From: Natrinema sp. SYSU A 869
Lineage (GTDB): Archaea > Halobacteriota > Halobacteria > Halobacteriales > Natrialbaceae
Direction: 5' to 3'
Assembly: GCF_019879105.1 (NCBI RefSeq)
Contig: NZ_CP082249.1
Location: 3,224,001-3,288,000, forward strand
Length of the DNA stretch: 64,000 nt
Shown here: positions 7,001 through 17,040 of the stretch, piece by piece
Position numbering within the stretch: position 1 is the first letter of the stretch
Layout: every line of letters begins with the position of its first letter
Program-made: the position numbers and the translations under genes
Notes under the pieces: generated by a model
Told to the model about the DNA's origin: nothing
What the model saw: the letters and a program-made list of their open reading frames with translations, nothing else
The model's database searches: none

Positions 7001-8020
7001 ATGCCACAAGCAAATACACCACGCAAAGGCTCACTCGGGTTCGGTCCACGAAAGCGTGCGACCAGCGAGGTCCCACGCTTCAATTCGTGGCCGGACGACG
7101 ACGGACAGCCGACGCTCCAGGGCTTCGCGGGCTATAAGGCCGGCATGACCCACGTCGTCATGGTCGACGATAAAGCGAACTCGCCGACCGAAGGGATGGA
7201 AGAGACCGTCCCTGTGACGATCGTGGAGACGCCGCCGATGCGCGCCGTCGCACTGCGAGCGTACGAAGACACGCCGTACGGTATGAAGCCGATAACCGAG
7301 GTCTGGACCGACGAGTTCGTTCCTGAACTCGATCGCGTTCTGGACCTTCCCGGTGACGAGCACGACACCGACGCTGCCACGGACGAGCTCCGTGGCCTCC
7401 ACGAGGAGGGTCGCGTCGATGACGTCCGCGTCATCACCCACACGGTTCCGGGGGACATTCCCTCGGTGCCCAAGAAGAAACCGGACGTGATGGAAACGCG
7501 CGTCGGCGGCGGCTCCGTCGACGACCGCGTCGACTTCGCCCTCGAGATCATCGAGGACGGTGGCGAACACGTCATGAACGACGTGTTCCGCGCCGGCGAG
7601 TACGTCGACGCGAGCGGCGTCACGAAAGGCAAAGGGACCCAAGGCCCCGTCAAGCGATGGGGCGTCCAGAAACGCAAGGGCAAACACGCCCGGCAGGGCT
7701 GGCGTCGCCGCATTGGCAACCTCGGCCCCTGGAACCCGTCCCGCGTCCGCTCGACGGTCCCGCAGCAGGGCCAGATGGGCTACCATCAGCGGACGGAACT
7801 GAACAAGCGCCTCGTCGACATCGGCGACGGCGCAGACGCGACGGTCGACGGCGGCTTCGTCAATTACGGCGAAGTCGACGGACCACACGCGTTGATCAAG
7901 GGCTCGCTCCCCGGGCCACAGCAGCGTCTCGTACGCTTCCGCCCGGCGATCCGACCCGGAGACCAGCCGCGCCTCGATCCCGAGGTGCGCTACGTCTCCA
8001 CCGCATCCAACCAGGGATAA
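7001..8020 (+). CDS. rpl3: 50S ribosomal protein L3 (uL3)
   Basis: 339 residues, normal for archaeal uL3. It binds the 23S rRNA near its 3' end and reaches the peptidyl-transferase centre. Seen: the basic N-terminus PRKGSLGFGPRKRA, the signature GKGTQGPVKRWGVQKRKGKH near residue 210, and GYHQRTELNKRL. Starts four bases after the methyltransferase stop, so it is co-transcribed. Confidence 0.97.
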   Translation: MPQANTPRKGSLGFGPRKRATSEVPRFNSWPDDDGQPTLQGFAGYKAGMTHVVMVDDKANSPTEGMEETVPVTIVETPPMRAVALRAYEDTPYGMKPITEVWTDEFVPELDRVLDLPGDEHDTDAATDELRGLHEEGRVDDVRVITHTVPGDIPSVPKKKPDVMETRVGGGSVDDRVDFALEIIEDGGEHVMNDVFRAGEYVDASGVTKGKGTQGPVKRWGVQKRKGKHARQGWRRRIGNLGPWNPSRVRSTVPQQGQMGYHQRTELNKRLVDIGDGADATVDGGFVNYGEVDGPHALIKGSLPGPQQRLVRFRPAIRPGDQPRLDPEVRYVSTASNQG

Positions 8021-8023
8021 CAC

Positions 8024-8776
8024 ATGGACGCAACAGTACGAAACCTGGACGGCGACGACGCGGGCACGGTCGAGCTCCCGGCGGTCTTCGAGACCCAGTA
8101 CCGCCCGGACTTGATCGGCCGCGCCGTGCGCGCCGCGCAGGCAAACCGAAAACAGGACTACGGTGCCGACGAGTTCGCCGGCCTTCGAACGCCGGCCGAA
8201 TCGTTCGGTAGCGGCCGCGGTATGGCCCACGTCCCACGACAGGAGGGTCGCGCTCGCCGCGTTCCCCAGGCCGTCAAGGGACGCAAGGCACACCCGCCGA
8301 AAGCCGAGAAAGACCAGTCCGAATCGATCAACACGAAAGCAAAGAAACTGGCCGTCCGCAGCGCGATCGCTGCGACGACCGACGCCGAACTCGTCGCCGA
8401 GCGCGGCCACGAGTTCGACGAGGACGTCGAGACTCCCGTCGTCATCGACGACGAGTTCGAGGGCCTCCACAAGACGAAAGAGGTCGTCGAATTCCTCGAG
8501 GCAGCCGGCCTCGCGGACGACATCGAACGCGCCGACGAGGGTCGCAGCGTCCGCTCCGGTCAGGGGAAAGCCCGTGGCCGCAAGTACAAGACGCCGACGT
8601 CGATCCTCTTCGTCACGTCCAGCGAGACCGGCCCATCGCGAGCGGCCCGGAACCTCGCCGGTGCGGACGTGACGACGGCCGCGGAGGTTAACGCGGAGGA
8701 TCTCGCTCCCGGCGCACAGCCGGGACGACTCACCGTCTGGACCGAGAGCGCACTCGAGGAGGTGGCCGACCGATGA
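8024..8776 (+). CDS. rpl4: 50S ribosomal protein L4 (uL4)
   Basis: 250 residues. uL4 lines the exit tunnel with its extended loop, visible here as the basic segment GRGMAHVPRQEGRARRVPQA at about residues 64-83. The globular C-terminal part (SILFVTSSETGPSRAARNLA) is typical. ATGA overlap of four bases with rpl23 downstream indicates coupling. Confidence 0.97.
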   Translation: MDATVRNLDGDDAGTVELPAVFETQYRPDLIGRAVRAAQANRKQDYGADEFAGLRTPAESFGSGRGMAHVPRQEGRARRVPQAVKGRKAHPPKAEKDQSESINTKAKKLAVRSAIAATTDAELVAERGHEFDEDVETPVVIDDEFEGLHKTKEVVEFLEAAGLADDIERADEGRSVRSGQGKARGRKYKTPTSILFVTSSETGPSRAARNLAGADVTTAAEVNAEDLAPGAQPGRLTVWTESALEEVADR

Positions 8777-9027
8777 GCTCGGCCATCGAACACCCGCTCG
8801 TCACGGAGAAGGCGATGAACGACATGGACTTCGAGAACAAGCTCCAGTTCGTCGTCAACCCGGACGCGACCAAGCCTGAGATTCGGGACGAGGTCGAAGA
8901 GCGCTTCGAGATCTCGGTCGAGAACGTCAACACGCAGGTAACGATGAAGGGTAAAAAGAAAGCGATCGTCCGCCTCTCCGAGGAGGACGACGCACAAGAA
9001 GTCGCTTCGCGAATCGGGGTGTTCTGA
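8773..9027 (+). CDS. rpl23: 50S ribosomal protein L23 (uL23)
   Basis: 84 residues, the short archaeal form. It surrounds the exit tunnel mouth and docks SRP and other nascent-chain factors. Seen: HPLVTEKAMNDMDFENKLQF at the N-terminus and VNTQVTMKGKKKAIVRL in the middle. Starts inside the rpl4 stop codon; rpl2 follows after two bases. Confidence 0.96.
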   Translation: MSSAIEHPLVTEKAMNDMDFENKLQFVVNPDATKPEIRDEVEERFEISVENVNTQVTMKGKKKAIVRLSEEDDAQEVASRIGVF

Positions 9028-9029
9028 GA

Positions 9030-9752
9030 ATGGGACGACGCATTCAAGGACAACGACGCGGTCGCGGGACCTCCACATTCCGCGCCCCGTCGCACCGATA
9101 CAAGGCGGACCTCGAACACAAGAAAGAGGAAGATGACAACATCGTCCGCGGGACGGTCGTCGACATCGAACACGACCCGGCCCGATCCGCGCCGATCGCT
9201 GCCGTCGAGTTCGAGGATGGCGATCAGCGCCTGATCCTCGCTCCCGAAGGCATCACCGTCGGCGAGGAGCTACAGGTCGGTGTTTCCGCGGAGATCAAGC
9301 CCGGCAACACGCTCCCGCTCGGGGAGATTCCCGAAGGAGTGCCGGTCTGTAACGTCGAGTCGAACCCTGGCGACGGCGGTCGATTCGCCCGCGCCTCGGG
9401 AACGAACGCTGACCTGATCACCCACGACCGCAAGGCGGCGGTCATTCAGCTTCCCAGCGGCGAGGTCAAGCGCCTCGATCCGCAGTGTCGAGCCACTATC
9501 GGCGTCGTCGCCGGCGGTGGCCGGACGGAGAAGCCGTTCGTCAAGGCAGGGAACAAGTATCACAAGATGAAGGCCCGGGGCACCAAGTGGCCTCGCGTCC
9601 GCGGTGTCGCCATGAACGCCGTCGACCACCCGTTCGGTGGTGGCGGCCGGCAACACCCCGGCAAACCCAAGTCCGTCTCGCGGGACGCCCCGCCGGGACG
9701 GAAGGTCGGTGACATTGCCTCCCGGAGCACCGGTCGAGGTGGCAACAAATGA
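9030..9752 (+). CDS. rpl2: 50S ribosomal protein L2 (uL2)
   Basis: 240 residues. One of the most conserved 23S-binding proteins, required for subunit association and peptidyl-transferase assembly. The signature block [20 protein letters not shown] is present near residue 195, with the conserved His. The basic start [14 protein letters not shown] is typical. Overlaps rps19 by four bases. Confidence 0.98.
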   Translation: MGRRIQGQRRGRGTSTFRAPSHRYKADLEHKKEEDDNIVRGTVVDIEHDPARSAPIAAVEFEDGDQRLILAPEGITVGEELQVGVSAEIKPGNTLPLGEIPEGVPVCNVESNPGDGGRFARASGTNADLITHDRKAAVIQLPSGEVKRLDPQCRATIGVVAGGGRTEKPFVKAGNKYHKMKARGTKWPRVRGVAMNAVDHPFGGGGRQHPGKPKSVSRDAPPGRKVGDIASRSTGRGGNK

Positions 9753-10171
9753 GTCAGGAGTACCGAACCGGCCGTGAAGGTGAATTCACCTACCGCGGCC
9801 ACACGCTCGAGGAGCTGCAGGCACTAGAGCTCGACGAGGTCGTGGAACTGCTCCCCGCACGTCAGCGGCGAAGTATCCAGCGCGGTCTCTCCGTCGAGAA
9901 GGAGAAGCTTCTCGAGGAGGCCCGCGAGAAGGGCGAAGAGGAGACGGCGAACGATCCGATTCGAACCCACCTGCGGGATATGCCGATCCTGCCGGAGTTC
10001 GTTGGCATGACCTTCGAGGTCTACAACGGACAGGCGTTCGAGCGCGTTCGCGTTGAGCCCGAAATGATCGGCCACTATCTCGGCGAGTTCCAGCTGACAC
10101 GGACCTCCGTCGAGCACGGACAGGCCGGTATCGGCGCGACCCGATCGTCGAAGTTCGTCCCACTGAAGTGA
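9749..10171 (+). CDS. rps19: 30S ribosomal protein S19 (uS19)
   Basis: 140 residues, with the archaeal N-terminal helix region ([21 protein letters not shown]). The core has [20 protein letters not shown] and [12 protein letters not shown], the 16S-binding head segments. Coupled to rpl2 by ATGA overlap; rpl22 follows after seven bases. Confidence 0.97.
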   Translation: MSQEYRTGREGEFTYRGHTLEELQALELDEVVELLPARQRRSIQRGLSVEKEKLLEEAREKGEEETANDPIRTHLRDMPILPEFVGMTFEVYNGQAFERVRVEPEMIGHYLGEFQLTRTSVEHGQAGIGATRSSKFVPLK

Positions 10172-10178
10172 TCCACGC

Positions 10179-10658
10179 ATGGGAATCAACTACTCAGTCG
10201 ACGCGGATCCCGACGCCACGGCGAAAGCCATGCTTCGGGAGCGTCATATGAGCAACAAGCACAGCAAGGAGGTCGCACGCGAACTCAAGGGCCGAACCGT
10301 TGCGGAGGCCCAGGCGTACCTGCAGGACGTCATCGACGAGAACCAGTCGGTGCCCTTTAAGTCCCACAACGCCGGTGCCGGACACCGTTCCGACATCGAC
10401 GGCTGGGACGCCGGCAAGTACCCGGAGAAGGTCTCCAAGGAGTTCCTCGATCTGCTCGAGAACGTTGAAGCCAACGCAGATCATCAGGGCTTCGACGGCC
10501 AATCCATGGAGATCGCCCACGTCGCCGCCCACAAGGTCGGCGAGTCCGTGGGCCGCAAGCCGCGCGCGATGGGGCGTGCGTCCTCTTGGAACACGCCGCA
10601 GGTCGACGTCGAGATTATCGTCGAAGAAGTCGACGAGGACGAAGCAGGTGATAGCTAA
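10179..10658 (+). CDS. rpl22: 50S ribosomal protein L22 (uL22)
   Basis: 159 residues. Tunnel-lining protein; its beta-hairpin shows as GRKPRAMGRASSWNTPQVDV near the C-terminus. The N-terminus MGINYSVDADPDATAKAMLR is typical of archaea. Its stop codon TAA overlaps the rps3 ATG by one base. Confidence 0.97.
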   Translation: MGINYSVDADPDATAKAMLRERHMSNKHSKEVARELKGRTVAEAQAYLQDVIDENQSVPFKSHNAGAGHRSDIDGWDAGKYPEKVSKEFLDLLENVEANADHQGFDGQSMEIAHVAAHKVGESVGRKPRAMGRASSWNTPQVDVEIIVEEVDEDEAGDS

Positions 10659-11638
10659 TGGCTGACGAACACCAATTCATCGAAAACGGCCTTCAGCGGT
10701 CCCAGATCGACGAGTTCTTCCAGGAAGAACTCGGCCGTGCAGGCTACGGTGGTATGGACGTCGCCAAGACGCCGATGGGAACCCAAATCGTCCTCAAGGC
10801 CGAAAAGCCCGGGATGGTCATCGGCAAAGGCGGCGAGAACATTCGGAAGGTCACGACGGCCCTCGAGGACCGATTCAACCTCGAGGACCCCCAGATCGAC
10901 GTCCAAGAGGTCGAAGAACCCGACCTCAACGCACGGATCGTCGCGGACCGACTGGCCAACGCACTCGAGCGTGGCTGGTACTTCCGGAAGGCCGGTCACA
11001 CGACGATCGACCGGATCATGGAAGCCGGCGCGCTCGGCGCGGAGATCGTCCTTTCAGGGAAGGTCACCGGCGCACGATCGCGCGTTGAGAAGTTCAACCG
11101 CGGCTACATCAAGCACAACGGCGAGCCCGCCGAGACGGTCGTCGACCACGGCCAGGGCGTCGCGGTCATGAAACTCGGCACCATCGGTGTCGACGTCAAG
11201 ATCATCCCGCCGGGTGCCGAGCTGCCCGACGACTTCGAAGTCAGCGAAGACATGGATCCGGAAGAGGTCGTTCCGGACGCCGTCGAAGTCAACGAGGAAG
11301 GCGGCGTCGAGGAGCTCCTCGAGGGCGAACCCGAGGAGGCCGAGGCCGCCGAAGCGGATGCCGACGCTGCGGCTGAGGAAGCCGCCGAATCCGACGCCGA
11401 GGCCGACCTCGACGAGGACGTCGTCGAGGAGGTCATCGAAGAAGAGGTCGAGGCTGACGCCGACGAGGAGTTCGAGGACGTTGAGGTCCCCGACGGCGAC
11501 GAAGACGTCGAGGAAGAGCTCGAAGAGCTCGAGGAAGACGTCGAAGCGGAAGCCGAGGAACTCGTCGAGGAGATGGAAGACGAGGACGCGGACACCGAAG
11601 CGGACGAAGCAGACGCAGACGAGGGAGGTGACGCCTGA
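10658..11638 (+). CDS. rps3: 30S ribosomal protein S3 (uS3) with long acidic tail
   Basis: 326 residues. The KH domain carries the GxxG motif in [20 protein letters not shown] (about residues 50-69), followed by the C-terminal S3 domain ([19 protein letters not shown]). About 110 residues after that are almost only Glu, Asp, Ala and Val; such tails are common in haloarchaeal S3 and are thought to help solubility in high salt. Overlaps rpl29 by one base. Confidence 0.96.
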   Translation: MADEHQFIENGLQRSQIDEFFQEELGRAGYGGMDVAKTPMGTQIVLKAEKPGMVIGKGGENIRKVTTALEDRFNLEDPQIDVQEVEEPDLNARIVADRLANALERGWYFRKAGHTTIDRIMEAGALGAEIVLSGKVTGARSRVEKFNRGYIKHNGEPAETVVDHGQGVAVMKLGTIGVDVKIIPPGAELPDDFEVSEDMDPEEVVPDAVEVNEEGGVEELLEGEPEEAEAAEADADAAAEEAAESDAEADLDEDVVEEVIEEEVEADADEEFEDVEVPDGDEDVEEELEELEEDVEAEAEELVEEMEDEDADTEADEADADEGGDA

Positions 11639-11868
11639 TGGCGATCATCCACGTCGAAGAGATCCGCGACATGACGCCTCCTGAACGGCAGGAGGAACTC
11701 GAGGAGCTCGAGACCGAGCTGCTGAACGCGAAGTCCGTCCTCGCGGCCGGTGGGGCCCCGGAGAATCCGGGCCGTATCGGCGAACTGGGTCGCACCATCG
11801 CGCGGATCAAGACGATCCAGCGCGAGGAAGGCGACCTGGATGACGAAGTCGAAGCGGACGCCGAATAA
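11638..11868 (+). CDS. rpl29: 50S ribosomal protein L29 (uL29)
   Basis: 76 residues, two long helices: [20 protein letters not shown] and [20 protein letters not shown]. Binds 23S rRNA near the exit tunnel and contributes to the SRP docking site. Short acidic C-terminus. The Rpp29 gene follows after 13 bases. Confidence 0.95.
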   Translation: MAIIHVEEIRDMTPPERQEELEELETELLNAKSVLAAGGAPENPGRIGELGRTIARIKTIQREEGDLDDEVEADAE

Positions 11869-11881
11869 CACAACCACACCA

Positions 11882-12346
11882 ATGGCACTGACACCCGAGA
11901 CGCTGCCGCGACACGAACTCAACGGACTCCCCGTCCGAGTCGTCGAGAGCGACGACTCCTCGCGAGTGGGTCTGGAGGGTCGCGTCGTCATCGAGACGAC
12001 GAAGACCCTGTCGATAGAAGTCCGGACTGACGGCGAGTCTCGGGTCGTGATGGTGCCGAAATCGGGCTCGACGTTCGAGTTCGCGATTACAGATGACGCC
12101 GCCGACCTCGCGAAGGGGTCGGGGACTGCGTCCAAACTGGCCGACACTCAACCCAACTCGACCGATGAATCGGACGAGTCGGACCGAGCTGGCGGCGATG
12201 CCGCCAGCTGTCGTAGCGATGGTCTCTCACGGGACCACCGCGACGCTGCCGGCGAGGATGTAGCCTACGTTACGGTCGATGGATCGCGGCTGCTCTCACG
12301 ACCCGCCCGACGCACGGAAACGAGTGGTGACTCACCATGGCAATAG
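11882..12346 (+). CDS. rnp1: RNase P protein component 1 (Rpp29/Pop4)
   Basis: 154 residues from the ATG at 11882. Rpp29 partners Rpp21 and helps the RNase P RNA bind and cleave pre-tRNA. The Sm-like core is clear: LPVRVVESDDSSRVGLEGRV, ETTKTLSIEV and MVPKSGSTFEF. Between core strands, at residues of about 80-125, lies a Ser/Asp/Thr-rich insert that shorter archaeal Rpp29 proteins (about 95 residues) lack, before the last strand YVTVDGSRLLSRPARR. Its position between rpl29 and rps17 is the standard archaeal one. Overlaps rps17 by 10 bases. Confidence 0.92.
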   Translation: MALTPETLPRHELNGLPVRVVESDDSSRVGLEGRVVIETTKTLSIEVRTDGESRVVMVPKSGSTFEFAITDDAADLAKGSGTASKLADTQPNSTDESDESDRAGGDAASCRSDGLSRDHRDAAGEDVAYVTVDGSRLLSRPARRTETSGDSPWQ

Positions 12347-12774
12347 GACTAGACGTTGAAACCCCTCCGGAACCAGAGAACCCGGAGGAATACGACTACG
12401 AGAAGTGTCCGTTCTACGGCGAGCTCTCCGTTCGAGGTCAGATCCTCGAGGGGACAGTCGTCTCGACGGACATGGACAAGACCGTAGTCGTCGAGCGAGA
12501 GTACGATGTGGCGGTCCCGAAGTACGACCGACACATGAAACGACGCTCGCGCATCCCGGCACACGTACCGGGCGTGCTCGAGCCGCTCTCGGTCGGTGAC
12601 ACGGTCAAGATCGCAGAGACCCGACCACTGTCGAAGACGAAATCGCACGTGGTCGTCGAAGTAACCGAAGAAGCGACTGCCGAGGACCTCGCAGAGCTCA
12701 CGAGTCAGGCCGAGCCTGAGCCGGAGCTCTCCGATGAGGACCTCGCCGCGGCCGCAGACGAGGGTGATCAGTGA
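12337..12774 (+). CDS. rps17: 30S ribosomal protein S17 (uS17)
   Basis: 145 residues, with the archaeal N-terminal extension ([18 protein letters not shown]) and an OB-fold core with [18 protein letters not shown] and [17 protein letters not shown]. Binds helices of the 16S 5' domain. Acidic C-terminal tail typical of halophiles. Stop TGA shares its last base with the rpl14 ATG. Confidence 0.96.
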   Translation: MAIGLDVETPPEPENPEEYDYEKCPFYGELSVRGQILEGTVVSTDMDKTVVVEREYDVAVPKYDRHMKRRSRIPAHVPGVLEPLSVGDTVKIAETRPLSKTKSHVVVEVTEEATAEDLAELTSQAEPEPELSDEDLAAAADEGDQ

Positions 12775-13172
12775 TGGAGGCAATGAAAGCCGACGTCACG
12801 CAGGGCCTGAAGAAGGGATCCCTGGTCACGTGTGCCGACAACACCGGCGCACGTGAGCTGAAGGTCATCAGCGTCGCGGGCTACCACGGCACCAAGAACC
12901 GCCAGCCGAAGGCGGGGATCGGTGACAAGGTGACCGTCTCGGTCACCAAAGGTACCCCGGAGATGCGCCGACAGGTCCTCGAGGCCGTCGTCGTCCGCCA
13001 GCGGAAAGCGATCCGCCGGCCTGACGGCACGCGGCTCAAGTTCGAGGACAACGCGGCGGTCATCATCGACGAAAACGAAGAGCCCCGCGGCACGGAGATC
13101 AAGGGGCCGATCGCCCGCGAAGTCGCAGAGCGCTTCGGAGCAATCGCCAGTACGGCGACGATGATCGTATAG
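12774..13172 (+). CDS. rpl14: 50S ribosomal protein L14 (uL14)
   Basis: 132 residues when started at the ATG at 12774 ([12 protein letters not shown]), which gives the family N-terminus; an in-frame GTG three bases earlier is less likely. Seen: [55 protein letters not shown]. Sits at the subunit interface beside L19-type proteins. Confidence 0.96.
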   Translation: MEAMKADVTQGLKKGSLVTCADNTGARELKVISVAGYHGTKNRQPKAGIGDKVTVSVTKGTPEMRRQVLEAVVVRQRKAIRRPDGTRLKFEDNAAVIIDENEEPRGTEIKGPIAREVAERFGAIASTATMIV

Positions 13173-13174
13173 AT

Positions 13175-13531
13175 ATGACTGAACAACCACATAAACAGCG
13201 AACGCAGACAAGAAACGCGCCGCTGCACGAGCGACAGAAGCAGCTGCACGCGACGCTGTCCGACGAGCTCCGCGAGGAGTACGACACCCGTCGAACCCGT
13301 GTTAACACGGGCGACACGGTCGAGGTCATGCGCGGCGACCACGCCGGCGACGACGGCGAGGTCATCCGCGCGATCCTCGAGGATGGGACCATCCACGTCG
13401 AGGACGTGACCGTTGAGACGGCCGATGGCGAGGAAGTGCCGCGGCCGCTCGAACCCTCGAACGTCCGAATCACGGAGCTTGACCTCGAGGACGAGCGTCG
13501 CGAGGCGCGTCTCGAAGGTGATAGCGAATGA
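13175..13531 (+). CDS. rpl24: 50S ribosomal protein L24 (uL24)
   Basis: 118 residues. Assembly-initiating 23S protein with a KOW motif at [20 protein letters not shown] (about residues 43-62). The N-terminus [20 protein letters not shown] is typical of archaeal and eukaryal forms. Overlaps rps4e by four bases. Confidence 0.95.
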   Translation: MTEQPHKQRTQTRNAPLHERQKQLHATLSDELREEYDTRRTRVNTGDTVEVMRGDHAGDDGEVIRAILEDGTIHVEDVTVETADGEEVPRPLEPSNVRITELDLEDERREARLEGDSE

Positions 13532-14229
13532 CGAAACACCAGAAACGACTTTCGGTACCGAAGTCCTGGCCGGTCGAGCGAAAGACCGAGACCTTCACGG
13601 TCAAGGCCGACGCCGGTCCCCACGGCGAAGACGGCGTGCCACTCGTCGTCCTCCTGCGGGACGTGCTCGGCTACGTGGACTCGCGCAAGGAAGCGCGATA
13701 TGCCCTCTCTGAGGATTCGATCCTCATCAACGGGGACGCAATTAACGACGAACAGCGCCCGATCGGTATGTTCGACATCGTTGCCTTCCCGGGTCGCGGG
13801 GAGTACTACCGCGTCTTCCCCGACGAGGGCGGTCGACTCGCACTGACCGAGATCGACGAGGAATCGGCCCAGAGCCGCCTCGGTAAGATCGTGAACAAAC
13901 AGCAAGTCTCGGGTGGCGACACCCAGCTGACGCTGCACGACGGCACGAACGTCATCGTCGACGACGAGTACGATCCAAAGGATTCGATCGTCATCGACAA
14001 CGACGACAAGTCCGTTGTCGCGCACTTCCCCCACGAGGAAGGCGCACTCGTGACGGCCATCCGTGGCAACCACGGCGGCAAGGTCGGCGAGATCGACGCG
14101 ATCGACATCACGCCGGGCAGCGGTTCGAACAGCGTCGGCGTCTCGACGGACGACGGCGGCTTCGAAACTGTCGAAGAGTACGTCGTCGTCATCGACGAGA
14201 ACTTCACTGGAGGTGCGGACGATGAGTGA
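13528..14229 (+). CDS. rps4e: 30S ribosomal protein S4e (eS4)
   Basis: 233 residues, an archaeal/eukaryal-only protein. An S4-type RNA-binding motif spans about residues 40-90 ([20 protein letters not shown], then [16 protein letters not shown]), a central eS4 domain follows, and the KOW motif lies at [16 protein letters not shown] (about 173-188). Overlaps rpl5 by eight bases. Confidence 0.95.
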   Translation: MTKHQKRLSVPKSWPVERKTETFTVKADAGPHGEDGVPLVVLLRDVLGYVDSRKEARYALSEDSILINGDAINDEQRPIGMFDIVAFPGRGEYYRVFPDEGGRLALTEIDEESAQSRLGKIVNKQQVSGGDTQLTLHDGTNVIVDDEYDPKDSIVIDNDDKSVVAHFPHEEGALVTAIRGNHGGKVGEIDAIDITPGSGSNSVGVSTDDGGFETVEEYVVVIDENFTGGADDE

Positions 14230-14761
14230 AGCCGAATCCGGCGACTTCCACGAAATGCGCGAACCGCGCGTCGAGAAAGTCGTCGTCCACATGGGCGTCG
14301 GCCAAGGTGGTCGCGAACTCGGCAAAGCCGAGGACATCATCGAAGCGGTCACGGGTCAGGAGAGTGTCCGGACTCAGGCCAAGCGAACCGAACCCGACTT
14401 CGGGATCCGTCAGGGCGATCCGATCGGCGCGAAGGTCACCCTTCGCGACGACGACGCCTACGAATTCCTTGAAAAGGCGCTGCCGCTGACGGAGATCTCC
14501 GCGGCGCAGTTCGACAACACGGGGAACTTCAGCTTCGGTGTCGCGGAACACACCGACTTCCCGAGCCAGGAATACGACCCGAGCATCGGGATCTTCGGGC
14601 TGGACGTCACCGTCAACCTAGTGCGTCCGGGCTACCGTATCGCCAAGCGCGACAAGGCCACCCGGTCGATCCCGTCGAAGCACCGACTGACTCCCGAGGA
14701 CGCAATCGGCTTCCTCGAGGCGAACTTCGACGTGAACGTAGAGGGTGCAGACGATGAGTGA
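14222..14761 (+). CDS. rpl5: 50S ribosomal protein L5 (uL5)
   Basis: 179 residues from the ATG at 14222, which lies inside the end of rps4e; longer in-frame extensions are shadows of rps4e. L5 binds 5S rRNA and contacts the P-site tRNA. Seen: [19 protein letters not shown], the segment [19 protein letters not shown], and [20 protein letters not shown]. Overlaps rps14 by eight bases. Confidence 0.96.
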   Translation: MSEAESGDFHEMREPRVEKVVVHMGVGQGGRELGKAEDIIEAVTGQESVRTQAKRTEPDFGIRQGDPIGAKVTLRDDDAYEFLEKALPLTEISAAQFDNTGNFSFGVAEHTDFPSQEYDPSIGIFGLDVTVNLVRPGYRIAKRDKATRSIPSKHRLTPEDAIGFLEANFDVNVEGADDE

Positions 14762-14939
14762 AAGCGAAACAGAAGAAAACGACCACACGGGCGAGCACGC
14801 GGCGAAGCGAACGGGACAGATCGAGTCCTGTCAGCGCTGTGGCCGCGAGCAGGGGCTTGTCGGAAAATACGACATCAACCTCTGCCGACAGTGCTTCCGC
14901 GAGATCGCCCGCGACATGGGATTCAGGAAGTACCGATAA
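14754..14939 (+). CDS. rps14: 30S ribosomal protein S14 (uS14), zinc-binding type
   Basis: 61 residues starting at the ATG at 14754; an earlier GTG (14745) is inside rpl5 and adds only three residues. Four zinc ligands are present as two CxxC pairs: [10 protein letters not shown] and [10 protein letters not shown], 14 residues apart. The ending [10 protein letters not shown] is the universal S14 C-terminus. rps8 starts one base after its stop. Confidence 0.95.
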   Translation: MSESETEENDHTGEHAAKRTGQIESCQRCGREQGLVGKYDINLCRQCFREIARDMGFRKYR

Positions 14940-14940
14940 C

Positions 14941-15333
14941 ATGACCGGAAACGATCCACTCAGCAACGCGCTCTCGGGACTCGATAACGCCGAGAGTGTG
15001 GGTCATCTTACCCACGAGGTAACGCCCGCCTCGAACGAAATCGGCAGCGTACTCGAGGTCTTCTACGACCGCGGGTACATCGACGGCTTCGAGTACGTCG
15101 ATGACGGCAAAGCCGGTCAGTTCGAGATCGAATTGAAAGGAGCGATCAACGAGTGCGGCCCCATCAAGCCCCGCTACGCCGTTGGCGCTGAAGACTTCGA
15201 GAAATGGGAGAAGCGCTATCTCCCCGCTCGAGACTTCGGAGCCCTCGTCGTCACGACGAGCAGTGGCATCATGAGCCACTACGAGGCGCGCGAGCAGGGT
15301 ATTGGGGGCCAGGTGATCGCATACGTCTACTAA
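14941..15333 (+). CDS. rps8: 30S ribosomal protein S8 (uS8)
   Basis: 130 residues from the ATG at 14941. Central 16S-binding protein. Seen: [20 protein letters not shown] (archaeal N-terminus), [19 protein letters not shown], and the C-terminal signature [20 protein letters not shown]. Longer upstream frames overlap rpl5 and rps14 and are discarded. Confidence 0.96.
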   Translation: MTGNDPLSNALSGLDNAESVGHLTHEVTPASNEIGSVLEVFYDRGYIDGFEYVDDGKAGQFEIELKGAINECGPIKPRYAVGAEDFEKWEKRYLPARDFGALVVTTSSGIMSHYEAREQGIGGQVIAYVY

Positions 15334-15335
15334 TC

Positions 15336-15869
15336 ATGCGAGTCGAACTGCAAATCCCCGAGAACGTAACCGTCGAGGTCGATCGCTTCGACGTCACCGT
15401 TGAGGGCCCGGACGGCGCTGTTACGCGCCGCCTCTGGTACCCCAACGTGACCGTCGAATCCGACGACGATCAGGTGGTAATCGAGAGTGGTGCCGAGGAC
15501 GCGAAGACGAATTCGACCGTCGGCACCTTCGAGAGCCACATCCGCAACGCCGTCCACGGCGTGACCGAGGGCTGGGAGTACGAGATGGAAGTCTTCTACT
15601 CTCACTTCCCGATGCAGGTCCGCGTGGAAGGCGACGAGGTCGTCATCGAGAACTTCCTCGGCGAAAAGGCACCGCGACGAACAACTATCCACGGTGAGAC
15701 CGACGTGACCGTCGACGACGAGCAGCTCGTCCTGTCCGGACCCAGCAAGGAGGATGTCGGGCAGACGGCGGCAGACATCGAGCAGCTGACGAAGGTCAGC
15801 GGCAAGGACACCCGCGTCTTCCAGGACGGGGTCTACATCACCAACAAACCCGCCAAAGGAGGTGCCTGA
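15336..15869 (+). CDS. rpl6: 50S ribosomal protein L6 (uL6)
   Basis: 177 residues. Two repeated L6 domains; seen: MRVELQIPENVTVEVDRFDV, FESHIRNAVHGVTEGWEYEM and GVYITNKPAKGGA. It lies near the sarcin-ricin loop and factor-binding site. Starts at the ATG at 15336, two bases after the rps8 stop; rpl32e follows after three bases. Confidence 0.96.
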   Translation: MRVELQIPENVTVEVDRFDVTVEGPDGAVTRRLWYPNVTVESDDDQVVIESGAEDAKTNSTVGTFESHIRNAVHGVTEGWEYEMEVFYSHFPMQVRVEGDEVVIENFLGEKAPRRTTIHGETDVTVDDEQLVLSGPSKEDVGQTAADIEQLTKVSGKDTRVFQDGVYITNKPAKGGA

Positions 15870-15872
15870 TAG

Positions 15873-16598
15873 ATGGCAGACGACCAATCGAACGACGAAC
15901 CCCAGGAGCTCGAGGACATCAGCGGCGTCGGTGCGAGCAAAGCGGACGCACTGCGCGATGCTGGCTTCGAGTCCATCCAGGACATCAAAGAGGCAGATCA
16001 GGACGACCTCGCCGAAGCCGACGGCGTCGGGAACGCACTCGCCGCCCGTATCAAGGCCGATGTCGGTGACCTCGAGGTCACCGAAGAGACCGAGGCCGAG
16101 ATCGAAGACGAAAGCGTCGAGGAGGAAGCGGAACCCGACGAAGACGTCGAGACGGAACTGCAGCCCCGCGGGCTGACCGAGAAGACGCCCGACCTCTCTG
16201 AGACGGAGGAGCGACTCCTCAACCGCCGGCAGAGTGAGGGGAAACCGCAGTTCAAGCGGCAGGACTACCACAAGAAAAAGCGGACGCCGGAATCCTGGCG
16301 TCGACCTCGCGGTCAGCTGTCCAAGCAGCGCCGCGGTGTCAAAGGCAAGGGCCCGAAAGTCGAGGCCGGCTACCGCACGCCGACGGAAGTCCGTGGCAAA
16401 CACCCCAGCGGCTTCGAGGAAGTCTACGTCGAGAACACGGACGATCTCGAGGGCGTCGACGGTGACCAAGAGGCGGTTCGGATCGCATCCGCTGTCGGTG
16501 CGCGAAAGCGCGAGCGGATCGAGGAACTCGCCGAAGAGCAGGGCGTTCGCGTCCTGAACCCGACTTACGAGGAAGTCGAGGTGGAATCAAATGACTGA
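15873..16598 (+). CDS. rpl32e: 50S ribosomal protein L32e (eL32) with N-terminal helix-hairpin-helix domain
   Basis: 241 residues. The C-terminal part is eL32 ([39 protein letters not shown]). Residues 12-60 form a helix-hairpin-helix ([20 protein letters not shown] and [16 protein letters not shown]), followed by an acidic linker; this extension is specific to haloarchaeal L32e. Overlaps rpl19e by eight bases. Confidence 0.95.
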   Translation: MADDQSNDEPQELEDISGVGASKADALRDAGFESIQDIKEADQDDLAEADGVGNALAARIKADVGDLEVTEETEAEIEDESVEEEAEPDEDVETELQPRGLTEKTPDLSETEERLLNRRQSEGKPQFKRQDYHKKKRTPESWRRPRGQLSKQRRGVKGKGPKVEAGYRTPTEVRGKHPSGFEEVYVENTDDLEGVDGDQEAVRIASAVGARKRERIEELAEEQGVRVLNPTYEEVEVESND

Positions 16599-17040
16599 TC
16601 TCTCAGCACAGAAGCGACTCGCCGCTGACGTCCTCGACGTCGGCAAAAATCGCGTCTGGTTCGATCCGGACGCGCAGGGCGACATCGCCGAAGCGATCAC
16701 GCGCGACGAGATCCGCGAGCTCGTCGACGACGGGCGCATTCAGGCAGATGATGCCTCGGGCAACTCCCGTGGCCGCGCCCGCGAGCGCAATGCAAAACGT
16801 TCCTACGGCCACCAGAACGGCCAGGGCAAGCGCCGCGGCAAGAAGGGCGCACGCCAGGACGAGAAGGACGAATGGCAGAACAAGATTCGCGCACAGCGCC
16901 GGAAGCTACGTGACCTCCGCGACAAGGGCGAGTTGACGCCCACGCAGTACCGCGAGCTCTACAAGAAGGCTGGCGGTGGAGAGTTCCGTAGCGTCCGATA
17001 CCTGATGAACTATATCGACGAAAACTACGGTGACCAATAA
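16591..17040 (+). CDS. rpl19e: 50S ribosomal protein L19e (eL19)
   Basis: 149 residues. Long-helix protein that bridges to the small subunit. Seen: [20 protein letters not shown] at the start, the Lys/Arg-rich middle ([20 protein letters not shown]) and [19 protein letters not shown] near the end. TAATG overlap of one base with rpl18. Confidence 0.96.
   Translation: MTDLSAQKRLAADVLDVGKNRVWFDPDAQGDIAEAITRDEIRELVDDGRIQADDASGNSRGRARERNAKRSYGHQNGQGKRRGKKGARQDEKDEWQNKIRAQRRKLRDLRDKGELTPTQYRELYKKAGGGEFRSVRYLMNYIDENYGDQ

Noticed and set aside
7031-8470. 479-codon minus-strand frame antisense to rpl3 and rpl4
   Set aside because: Typical shadow of GC-rich coding; the plus strand encodes unmistakable L3 and L4, and the antisense product has no domain.
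11104-12147. 347-codon Ser/Ala-rich minus-strand frame
   Set aside because: Antisense image of the acidic S3 tail, L29 and Rpp29; the Ser runs are Asp/Glu codons read backwards.
13099-14352. 417-codon minus-strand frame over L14 to L5
   Set aside because: Shadow of highly conserved ribosomal protein genes.
15330-16469. 379-codon minus-strand frame over L6 and L32e
   Set aside because: Same reason; no family features and opposite to the operon.
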